This document shows, one piece after another, positions 14,923 to 20,802 of a DNA stretch of 39,973 nucleotides; positions within the stretch are counted from its first letter, which is position 1, and the number at the start of each line of letters is the position of its first letter. Origin of the DNA: Bacteroidota bacterium (GTDB lineage Bacteria > Bacteroidota > Ignavibacteria > Ignavibacteriales > Ignavibacteriaceae); NCBI GenBank assembly GCA_022708025.1, contig JAKIZM010000029.1, forward strand, positions 1 through 39,973, read 5' to 3'. A program made the translations under genes and the position numbers. The notes beneath the pieces were generated by a model, which made no database searches, was not told the origin of the DNA, and saw nothing but the letters and a program-made list of their open reading frames with translations.

Positions 14923-15389
14923 TGATTCTTTTTTTGTAAAAGTAAATTTTCAATTGCACTTAAAATATATAGAAATACGATTGAACCGAAAAACAAGCCC
15001 GTAATTGACGAGATTATTTTATTGTAATTATAAATGTTAATCGTTGTAAATAAAACATCTGCCATTAAAGGTAATGTAAATAAAACAAGTAATTTTGTTT
15101 TAATCTTCAAAGGGCGATTAATAAAAATAACGATAAATGAAGTTAAGGCTGTCCCCAAATATATTCCGCTGCATCTTGCACAAACCAAGAAAAAAATATT
15201 GCTGCAAGAAAAAGATTTATTTATATCCTGATGACAAACTACTGAATAGAATTGTTTTTGAAATGGATATACTGCTTTAAATATATCATAATCAAAACAG
15301 GGGGAAACAATTCCGGTTAACCAAATAACAGATGATACAAATAAAAATAATTTAAGTAATATTAATTTTATTTGAATAGATGACTTCAA
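14919..15389 (-). CDS. DUF2085 membrane protein
   Basis: This is a 156-residue protein with four membrane spans. The centre carries the DUF2085 signature: CHQDINKSFSC followed by VCARCSGIYLG, with the four conserved Cys and the His that mark this family (CHQ...RS...C.RC.GIY). The Cys/His set could bind a metal or form disulfides in the membrane, but the family has no established reaction. It lies between a propeller-protein gene (6-base gap) and the DUF4199-like gene (four-base overlap), so these minus-strand genes form one operon. Confidence 0.8.
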   Translation of the reverse strand: MKSSIQIKLILLKLFLFVSSVIWLTGIVSPCFDYDIFKAVYPFQKQFYSVVCHQDINKSFSCSNIFFLVCARCSGIYLGTALTSFIVIFINRPLKIKTKLLVLFTLPLMADVLFTTINIYNYNKIISSITGLFFGSIVFLYILSAIENLLLQKKNQ

Positions 15390-15395
15390 TATGTG

Positions 15396-16244
15396 TTAAT
15401 CAACTTTGGAGAAAACCAATATATTTTTATCAGTTAGTATATAGAGCTTACCGTTTAAGATTAATGCTGAACTGATGTTTAAGTCTTTAACAGAATAATC
15501 CAGATTAAGTGTTATTATTTTCCCATCCCGTTGTTTTAAGCTGGAATAAAAAACATTGTTATCAAAATCTGTTATTACTAATTCATTGAATATAATTCTA
15601 ATTGATTGCAGCTTTTTATCAAATTGTAATCTGGTAATGCCATTACCAAAATTATCAAAGATTACTACTTCGTTGTTATCAATTACATAAATAAGATTTG
15701 CTGAGCTTATTGCTAATTGAAGCGGATCTGATAATTGATATTTCCCGGCATCGATTCCTCCAAAATTCTGGAAAAAATTTCCGTAGATATCAAATTTAAT
15801 CACTCTTCTGTTATCAGTGTCAATAAGATATAAATCCCCTTGATTTGAAACCGCAACACTTGATGGGTAACCAAATTGTTCTTCTGAGTTGCTGCTTTCT
15901 TTCTTATTAAAAGATGAAAGATAATTTAAATTCTTATCTAATCTTTTAATTGAATTATTATTCTTATCGGCGACATAAACAGATAAAGGATCTGCAAACA
16001 CATCAGCCGGATCGTCAAATGAATCATCAGTCCAGCCATATCCGCCTAATGTTTTTAAGATATTACCTAAAGTATCGAGCAGAATAATTTCATCATCACC
16101 TTTATCGCAGACATAAATCAATCCATTGGCAGTTATATAAAAAGAAACTGCGTTATTAAAATCACCATAAGAATCAACAAACTCAAACTTTTGAGCTAAT
16201 GCAAAAGAGCTAATAAAAAATAGTGATATAAATATTTTTATCAT
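15396..16244 (-). CDS. Exported NHL/6-bladed propeller protein
   Basis: This is a 282-residue protein from ATG at 16244 (MIKIFISLFFISSFALAQKF). A longer frame begins at 16274, but the inner start puts the signal peptide at the N-terminus. Repeats of the type DPxxVxVxxxGxxYVxDxxNxRIxxFDxxGNF are visible: NAVSFYITANGLIYVCDKGD, DPLSVYVADKNNNSIKRLD, YPSSVAVSNQGDLYLIDTDN and DPLQLAISSANLIYVIDNNE. These are NHL-type blades. Such proteins are secreted or periplasmic binding scaffolds. It is the first gene of the minus-strand operon ending at 14108. The 224 bases up to the divergent gene at 16469 must hold both promoters, but no clear boxes are seen. Confidence 0.75.
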   Translation of the reverse strand: MIKIFISLFFISSFALAQKFEFVDSYGDFNNAVSFYITANGLIYVCDKGDDEIILLDTLGNILKTLGGYGWTDDSFDDPADVFADPLSVYVADKNNNSIKRLDKNLNYLSSFNKKESSNSEEQFGYPSSVAVSNQGDLYLIDTDNRRVIKFDIYGNFFQNFGGIDAGKYQLSDPLQLAISSANLIYVIDNNEVVIFDNFGNGITRLQFDKKLQSIRIIFNELVITDFDNNVFYSSLKQRDGKIITLNLDYSVKDLNISSALILNGKLYILTDKNILVFSKVD

Positions 16245-16468
16245 TTCAATAATATTATTGATTAACAGATACAAATTAAAGTAACATTTCAGTCATTCTC
16301 AAGGAAAAAAGCTTTGATTCTTGCTGGTCAATTTGATATACAAACTATTTGTTAGGCTCTGATTAAAATCTATAAAGAAGTACCTGAAATAAATTATATA
16401 GTTATAAAATCAAATAATTATTGCGAATACCGTTTAGTTGGTTTAATTTTGAGAGTAAGTTAATTAAA

Positions 16469-17185
16469 ATGAAAATAATGATTACTAAAATTTTATTTAT
16501 TTGCTTTTTAATTATTTCTATTACTTTCTCTAGACAAAATACTTCCTTCACAATATCTGAAAAGACTCAAACTCGAATTAATATTAATAATTACAAAGAA
16601 AAAATTTTTTTAAAGTTTATAAAGAATAATACTGATAGATTAAGTTTTGAGATTTCAGAAATATATGATTTCGAAAAACCCTTAAATAATAAAGTAAATT
16701 CAATCAAGGAGATAAATGGGACTGATACTGGATTATCAGTTAAAGATATTTTCAGTTATTTATCAGGATTTCTCTTATTGTGGATTAGTTGGCTTCAATA
16801 TAAATTTAATAAATTTATGTCCAGATTTAATTTATATGATAAAAAATTTAATGTTTATAAAGACACTAATGAGTTCTTAAAAAAGCTACTTTTCGGGAGT
16901 GTTGAAATTTCTGATTGTATTGATTTTGTAAATAAAGTCAGTGTAGCAAAGTTCATTTTTAATGATAAAGTAAATAATTTGTTGAATGAAATTCTGGAGA
17001 AAGGTTACAAGATTGCCTCTATCAATAATGATTTAAAAACTTATAATAGTATCGAACCTGATTCTCGTGAGTTTATGATAAGGAAACAAAAGATGCAAGA
17101 GAAATCTGCTTTAATAATTGATTCAATAAAATTCAGAGACAATTTAGATGAAATATTCAAAGATACATTAAAAATAAGTAATTAA
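16469..17185 (+). CDS. Hypothetical membrane-anchored protein
   Basis: This 238-residue protein begins at ATG 16469 (MKIMITKILFICFLIISITFS), a signal peptide or first membrane helix. The frame can be extended to a TTG at 16421, but that would bury the hydrophobic start. A second span lies at about residues 92-110 (IFSYLSGFLLLWISWLQYKF). The rest is Lys/Asn-rich and helical, probably cytoplasmic. I do not recognise the family. Very high AT and Lys/Asn/Ile content sets it and the next two genes apart from the operons on either side and suggests acquired DNA. Confidence 0.55.
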   Translation: MKIMITKILFICFLIISITFSRQNTSFTISEKTQTRININNYKEKIFLKFIKNNTDRLSFEISEIYDFEKPLNNKVNSIKEINGTDTGLSVKDIFSYLSGFLLLWISWLQYKFNKFMSRFNLYDKKFNVYKDTNEFLKKLLFGSVEISDCIDFVNKVSVAKFIFNDKVNNLLNEILEKGYKIASINNDLKTYNSIEPDSREFMIRKQKMQEKSALIIDSIKFRDNLDEIFKDTLKISN

Positions 17186-17239
17186 GTTTTGCATATCATA
17201 TTAATTCATTGATAAATAATCTTGGATAGGGAAACATAA

Positions 17240-17377
17240 ATAGATAATGATTTTACAACTAAAGAAACGAAAAAAACAAAAGTATTTAGTAAATGGGTTA
17301 TTCTTCATTCTATCAATTTTTTATTCGCTTTTTTTTGGTATGCTTATCTTGATCCTTTAAACGATACAGGCATCAAG
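17240..17377 (+). other. Coding-like extension upstream of the 17378 gene; possible frameshift or non-ATG start
   Basis: The reading frame of the next gene stays open back to TAA at 17237. Its translation over this stretch looks genuine: KVFSKWVILHSINFLFAFF, then WYAYLDPLNDTGIKM, which is a first membrane helix and loop. No ATG, GTG or TTG lies in that frame here. GGATAGGG (17224-17231) sits about 8 bases before an in-frame ATA at 17240. Alternatively, an ATG at 17247 in another frame (MILQLKKRKKQK) could join it through a one-base shift in the A-rich run near 17268-17277. The true N-terminus is therefore uncertain. Confidence 0.4.
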
Positions 17378-17842
17378 ATGGCTAATACATCGGGAGCATT
17401 GTGGGCAGCATTAGCAGGATTTATTGTTTTAATGTTTTTCCCATGGTTGATTTCTTCAGTACACCGTCTTTGGAAAAAGAAACCTTCATCTTCATCTCAT
17501 TTTGCAATTTATTATGTAATTCTATTTCTATGGTTCATTGTCATTATATCTAGGAGTATAATGTTGCATACTTCGCTAGATCTAAATTTCTGGTCAAAAT
17601 TTGAAAGTAATAATCGGTTTTCAATATTTATGACAGCAGTTTTCTTTCTACTTGTATTTTATGTTTTCAGATATCTAGTCATAAAAGCAAATAAAATTAA
17701 ACCAACCAAATCAATTGTTGCTCCTAATCCTATTAGTATTGATAAAGATTTTATTATCCGTATACGAAGGAGAAAAAGAAAATTATATTATATATTAGGC
17801 ATCATATTTATAATTATCGTAATATATCTTTTAATTACTTAA
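17378..17842 (+). CDS. Hypothetical membrane protein, N-terminus uncertain
   Basis: From ATG 17378 this is a 154-residue protein with four hydrophobic stretches: ALWAALAGFIVLMFFPWLI, FAIYYVILFLWFIVIISRSI, IFMTAVFFLLVFYVFRYLVI, and a C-terminal IIFIIIVIYLLIT after a basic RIRRRKRK. The family is not recognised. The ATG has no Shine-Dalgarno, and the frame upstream reads like a further membrane helix, so the annotated start is probably too late. It lies in the AT-rich stretch with the genes at 16469 and 17892. Confidence 0.55.
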   Translation: MANTSGALWAALAGFIVLMFFPWLISSVHRLWKKKPSSSSHFAIYYVILFLWFIVIISRSIMLHTSLDLNFWSKFESNNRFSIFMTAVFFLLVFYVFRYLVIKANKIKPTKSIVAPNPISIDKDFIIRIRRRKRKLYYILGIIFIIIVIYLLIT

Positions 17843-17891
17843 TTACAGAATATTTTTTATAGAATAGAAATATTATTTATAGGAAGAATTA

Positions 17892-18515
17892 ATGCAAAAA
17901 TTTTGCAAAAATCATCCTCATAAAGCAGCAACAAACATTTGTCATAGCTGTGGCAATTACTTTTGTAACGATTGCTTGAACAAACATAATGAAAATTATT
18001 ATTGTAACGATGATAATTGTTATAAAAAATATATTGAAGAAGTTGGCATTACCAATCCACAGAAGATAAAAAAAAGCTCAAAAATTGTTTCCATTGTAGT
18101 CTCAATGATTGTTATAACTATTATTAGTTTAATAGTCAAACAATTCACAAGTAATTTATTTAAATCTTCTGAAGTTATTTCCGGATCTGCTATTGATAAA
18201 CAACTTTTAAAAATTGCTAGTGAAATTAATGAAAGTTGCCCATTGATGGTTGATTCGGGAACGAGGCTTGATAATACAGGTTATGCAAATAAAACCATAT
18301 TCTATAATTATACAATGATTAAATATACTATTGATGAAATTGATTTAAATTATTTTGGATCTAAAATCAAACCATTTATATTGAATAGTATAAAAACCAG
18401 CCCTGAGATGAAGTATTTAAGAGAAAAAAAAGTGACTTTTGTTTATAATTATAAAGACCGAACAGGCAGGCACTTAATATCTTTTAGATTTTCTCCTAAA
18501 GAATATAACGAATGA
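17892..18515 (+). CDS. B-box-like zinc-finger membrane protein
   Basis: This is a 207-residue protein. Residues 4-50 hold a Cys/His-rich finger (CKNHPHKAATNICHSCGNYFC, then CLNKH and CNDDNCYKKY), matching the B-box-type zinc finger of bacterial membrane proteins. One membrane helix follows at about residues 64-84 (IVSIVVSMIVITIISLIV), then an extracytoplasmic domain of about 120 residues with no family I recognise. AGGAAG sits about 8 bases before the ATG. The architecture (N-terminal zinc finger, then membrane helix) parallels the zinc-ribbon protein at 814 but the sequences are unrelated. Confidence 0.7.
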   Translation: MQKFCKNHPHKAATNICHSCGNYFCNDCLNKHNENYYCNDDNCYKKYIEEVGITNPQKIKKSSKIVSIVVSMIVITIISLIVKQFTSNLFKSSEVISGSAIDKQLLKIASEINESCPLMVDSGTRLDNTGYANKTIFYNYTMIKYTIDEIDLNYFGSKIKPFILNSIKTSPEMKYLREKKVTFVYNYKDRTGRHLISFRFSPKEYNE

Positions 18516-18704
18516 TTTATGTTTATTAAAAACAATCAACCTTAAAAAAAGGATTGTATTAAATTTGTAATTGAACATTTTATTCATACAAAAATAAAAT
18601 ATACTTATTATAAGAATACCTAAAGAAACATTGCTAATTATAGGGTCTTATGATATTACACTCTTTTTAGTTATTATTTCTTCCTTTTCGTTGATCAATT
18701 TAGA

Positions 18705-18735
18705 TTGCATTAATAGGCTTGAATAGATATATTTG
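18705..18735 (+). promoter_or_regulatory. Bacteroidota-type promoter of tRNA-Gln
   Basis: TTG (18705-18707) lies 20 bases before TATATTTG (18728-18735), matching the known Bacteroidota pattern TTG-N19-21-TAnnTTTG. The tRNA begins 28 bases downstream. Confidence 0.55.
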
Positions 18736-18763
18736 TTCTCACAAAAACGATGAAAAATCTCAT

Positions 18764-18836
18764 TGTCCCGTGGTGTAATTGGCAACACGTCTGACTCTGG
18801 ATCAGAAGAGTTCAGGTTCGACCCCTGACGGGACAA
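18764..18836 (+). tRNA. tRNA-Gln (anticodon CTG)
   Basis: This 73-base cloverleaf has acceptor arms TGTCCCG and CGGGACA with discriminator A. The anticodon stem TCTGA/TCAGA has loop CTCTGGA (anticodon CTG), and the T-arm is CAGG-TTCGACC-CCTG. A terminator follows 26 bases on, so it is a separate transcription unit from the tRNA-Glu array. Confidence 0.95.
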
Positions 18837-18862
18837 CTCTAAATTTAACGATGAATAATTAG

Positions 18863-18900
18863 AAATTAACGGGTATGGATTTATCCGTTAATTTTTTTTT
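18863..18900 (+). terminator. Rho-independent terminator after tRNA-Gln
   Basis: The 10-bp stem AAATTAACGG and CCGTTAATTT encloses a 12-base loop and runs into a tract of nine or more T. Confidence 0.9.
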
Positions 18901-18919
18901 CTTGTTTTAGATATATACT

Positions 18920-19010
18920 GGCGCGTTCGTCTAGTGGCTTAGGACACCGCCCTCTCAAGGCGGGGATCACGGGTTCTCCCAAAGGGATTCCTTCGGAAGA
19001 ATCCCGTACG
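18920..19010 (+). pseudogene. Interrupted tRNA-Glu(CTC), copy 1
   Basis: The first 57 bases (to 18976) are identical to the intact tRNA-Glu at 19692. A 22-base insert (18977-18998) then splits the T-loop TTCGAAT exactly between TTC and GAAT. The insert is two 4-3-4 mini-hairpins, TCCC-AAA-GGGA and TTCC-TTC-GGAA. The tRNA resumes with GAAT-CCCGT-ACG and identity stops at 19010, so most of the 3' acceptor strand is missing. It cannot make a normal tRNA. It lies 18 bases before a GIY-YIG start codon, and so forms a tRNA-like 5' leader. Confidence 0.9.
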
Positions 19011-19028
19011 GAAATAAATTCAATAGAT

Positions 19029-19271
19029 ATGTTTTATACATATATTCTAAAAAGTGAAAAGAATGGCAGTTACTATTATGGTTCTACTCAGGATATTGAA
19101 CAACGATTAAGGAACCATAATTCAGGTAAGGTAAGATATACGAAAGGTTATATGCCATATAAGGTTCATTACTTTGAAGTTTATCAAACTCGAAAAGAAT
19201 CGATTCAACGTGAAAAATTTTTTAAAACAATTGATGGTTATAACTGGCTGAAGCTTCAGAAGATTATATAG
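19029..19271 (+). CDS. GIY-YIG nuclease-family protein, copy 1
   Basis: This is an 80-residue single-domain GIY-YIG protein (UPF0213/YhbQ-like). The GIY element is YTYILKS at residues 3-9 and the YIG element is YYYGST at about 15-20. They are followed by the conserved Arg in IEQRLRNHNSG, and by Lys/Glu residues in KVHYFEVYQTRKESIQREKF, where the Glu of the REK segment corresponds to the catalytic acid. Free-standing proteins of this type are predicted endonucleases, and relatives act in homing introns, UvrC and restriction. No Shine-Dalgarno precedes the ATG. The leader is the interrupted tRNA-Glu. It differs from copy 2 at five residues: E10K, N12D, a Y-to-H change, and IQ-to-MR. Confidence 0.9.
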   Translation: MFYTYILKSEKNGSYYYGSTQDIEQRLRNHNSGKVRYTKGYMPYKVHYFEVYQTRKESIQREKFFKTIDGYNWLKLQKII

Positions 19272-19305
19272 TGATTTAGTAATTAGAGATTTTGTATTAT
19301 ATACT

Positions 19306-19396
19306 GGCGCGTTCGTCTAGTGGCTTAGGACGCCGCCCTCTCAAGGCGGAGATCACGGGTTCTCCCAAAGGGATTCCTTCGGAAAAATCCCGTGCG
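19306..19396 (+). pseudogene. Interrupted tRNA-Glu(CTC), copy 2
   Basis: It has the same structure as copy 1, with the 22-base insert at 19363-19384 in the same T-loop position. It has two changes from the intact gene in the anticodon arm region (A to G before the stem, G to A after it). After the insert it reads AAATCCCGTGCGGG, with a G-to-A at the first base of GAAT. The 3' acceptor strand is again lost. Confidence 0.9.
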
Positions 19397-19414
19397 GGAA
19401 TAAATTGAATAGAT

Positions 19415-19657
19415 ATGTTTTATACATATATTCTAAAAAGTAAAAAGGATGGCAGCTATTATTATGGTTCTACTCAGGATATTGAACAACGATTAAGGAA
19501 CCATAATTCAGGCAAGGTAAGATATACGAAAGGTCATATGCCATATAAGGTTCATTACTTTGAAGTATATCAAACTCGAAAAGAATCGATGCGACGTGAA
19601 AAATTTTTTAAAACAATTGATGGTTATAACTGGCTGAAGCTTCAGAAGATTATATAG
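19415..19657 (+). CDS. GIY-YIG nuclease-family protein, copy 2
   Basis: This is the 80-residue second copy of the GIY-YIG protein. All motif residues are kept: YTYILKS, YYYGSTQDIEQRL, and the REKFF segment. It has nine base changes from copy 1 over 243 bases, five altering residues and four silent, and no frameshift or stop. Both copies therefore appear to be under some constraint, although the numbers are too small for a firm test. The 34 bases between its stop and the intact tRNA-Glu match the spacer after copy 1 closely. Confidence 0.9.
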   Translation: MFYTYILKSKKDGSYYYGSTQDIEQRLRNHNSGKVRYTKGHMPYKVHYFEVYQTRKESMRREKFFKTIDGYNWLKLQKII

Positions 19658-19691
19658 TGATTTAATAATTAGAGATTTTATATTATACGCT

Positions 19692-19765
19692 GGCGCGTTC
19701 GTCTAGTGGCTTAGGACACCGCCCTCTCAAGGCGGGGATCACGGGTTCGAATCCCGTACGCGCTA
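19692..19765 (+). tRNA. tRNA-Glu (anticodon CTC), intact
   Basis: This 74-base cloverleaf has acceptor arms GGCGCGT and ACGCGCT with discriminator A. The D-arm is GTTCGTCTAGTGGCTTAGGAC. The anticodon stem CCGCC/GGCGG has loop CTCTCAA (anticodon CTC), and the T-arm is ACGGG-TTCGAAT-CCCGT. It is the only complete member of the three tandem tRNA-Glu copies. Its T-loop carries the uninterrupted palindrome TTCGAA where the other two hold inserts. Confidence 0.95.
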
Positions 19766-19817
19766 CAAGATTTTTTTAATTGAAATCATTTAATCTGAGT
19801 TTTCTGTTTTCTGTATT

Positions 19818-20165
19818 ATGAAACGATTTGAAAAACATATTTTTGTGTGTGAAAATTCTAGACCGCCTGGACATCCAAAAGGATGCTGTGCTGAAAAGGG
19901 AAGTCCTGAAATCAGAGAATTATTTAAATCAAGATTGAAAGAATTAGGTCTGAATACAAAAGTAAGGGCTAACAGCTGCGGCTGTCTTGATGCCTGTGAA
20001 TTTGGACCTTCAATTGTTATTTATCCGGAACAAGTCTGGTATGGAGGAGTAAAGAAAGAAGATGTTGAAGAGATTATTCAGTCACATATAATTAATGATG
20101 TTCCTGTAAAAAGATTATTTATCAATCATCCTCTGTACAATTTAGATAGTGAGACAAACAAATAA
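19818..20165 (+). CDS. Thioredoxin-like [2Fe-2S] ferredoxin
   Basis: This is a 115-residue protein of the thioredoxin-like ferredoxin family. The cluster ligands are C11 in the strand IFVCEN, C23 or C24 in PKGCCAEKG, and two of C54, C56 and C60 in NSCGCLDACEFGP, followed by SIVIYPEQVWYGG. The family carries a [2Fe-2S] cluster and transfers electrons; it also forms NuoE-like subunits in larger complexes. Its 3' end overlaps nth by 17 bases, so it is co-transcribed with a [4Fe-4S] DNA-repair enzyme and an HD-domain gene. A functional link with nth is not established. Confidence 0.88.
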   Translation: MKRFEKHIFVCENSRPPGHPKGCCAEKGSPEIRELFKSRLKELGLNTKVRANSCGCLDACEFGPSIVIYPEQVWYGGVKKEDVEEIIQSHIINDVPVKRLFINHPLYNLDSETNK

Positions 20166-20802
20166 AAATCTTGCGGTAAAGATTTTCGATATTCTGAAAA
20201 AAGAATATCCGAAAGTTAAACCAGCCCTGGAGTTTTCAAATCCATTTGAATTACTTATTGCAACTATTCTATCAGCACAATGCACTGATGAAAGAGTTAA
20301 TATTGTAACCAAACCTTTATTTAAAAAATATAAAACACCGGCTGATTTTGTTAAACTGACCAATGAGCAATTGGAAAAAGAAATTTATTCAACAGGATTT
20401 TATAAACAAAAAGCTAAAAGCATTCTTGCTTGTTGCAATACATTGATTGAAAATCATAAAGGCAAGGTTCCATCTGATTTTGATGAACTCGTTAAATTAC
20501 CGGGAGTCGGGAGAAAAACTGCTTCTGTTGTTGCAGGAAATGCATTCGGTATTCCTGCTATTGCTGTTGATACTCACGTTAAAAGGTTATCGAATTTACT
20601 GGGTTTTGTAAATACTCAGAATCCGGATAAAATAGAATTTGAGTTAAAGGTATTATTGCCAAAATCTTACTGGGTAAAATCATCACATTTACTTGCTGCG
20701 CACGGAAGAAAAATCTGTATTGCAAACAGACCTAAATGTGATCATTGTGTAATTTCAGATTTGTGTCCGAGTTACAGACCCGAAAAAACAAATAAGAAGT
20801 AA
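20149..20802 (+). CDS. nth: Endonuclease III
   Basis: This 217-residue DNA glycosylase/AP lyase removes oxidised pyrimidines in base excision repair. The helix-hairpin-helix LVKLPGVGRKTASVV carries the catalytic Lys (GRKT), and IPAIAVDTHVKRLS carries the catalytic Asp (VDTHV). The [4Fe-4S] ligands near the C-terminus are the four Cys in CIANRPKCDHCVISDLC. The start is GTG at 20149, which overlaps the ferredoxin gene; no better in-frame start exists nearby, and the N-terminus has normal family length. The stop TAA shares its last base with the next gene's ATG. Confidence 0.96.
   Translation: MRQTNKNLAVKIFDILKKEYPKVKPALEFSNPFELLIATILSAQCTDERVNIVTKPLFKKYKTPADFVKLTNEQLEKEIYSTGFYKQKAKSILACCNTLIENHKGKVPSDFDELVKLPGVGRKTASVVAGNAFGIPAIAVDTHVKRLSNLLGFVNTQNPDKIEFELKVLLPKSYWVKSSHLLAAHGRKICIANRPKCDHCVISDLCPSYRPEKTNKK

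Larger units (their letters stand above)
18920..19691 (+). repeat. Exact 386-bp tandem duplication of interrupted tRNA-Glu plus GIY-YIG gene
   Basis: Two units, 18920-19305 and 19306-19691, have identical length. Each contains the 5' part of tRNA-Glu, a 22-base T-loop insert, a short leader and an 80-codon GIY-YIG gene. The units differ at scattered positions (nine in the coding part), with no length change. A third, intact tRNA-Glu starts exactly 386 bases after the second copy. Confidence 0.95.

Noticed and set aside
18648..18836. 62-residue frame on the minus strand over tRNA-Gln
   Set aside because: It is antisense to the tRNA, with the typical spurious RQGSNLNSSDPESDVLPITPR sequence pattern.
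18920..19691. Group I intron carrying a GIY-YIG gene inside tRNA-Glu
   Set aside because: After each GIY-YIG gene the sequence does not continue with the 3' part of the tRNA but with a whole new tRNA. The 386-base unit also leaves no room for an intron core, and the split is in the T-loop instead of the anticodon loop.
18920..19765. Three functional tandem tRNA-Glu genes
   Set aside because: Copies 1 and 2 carry a 22-base T-loop insert and lack most of the 3' acceptor strand; only the third can fold and mature normally.
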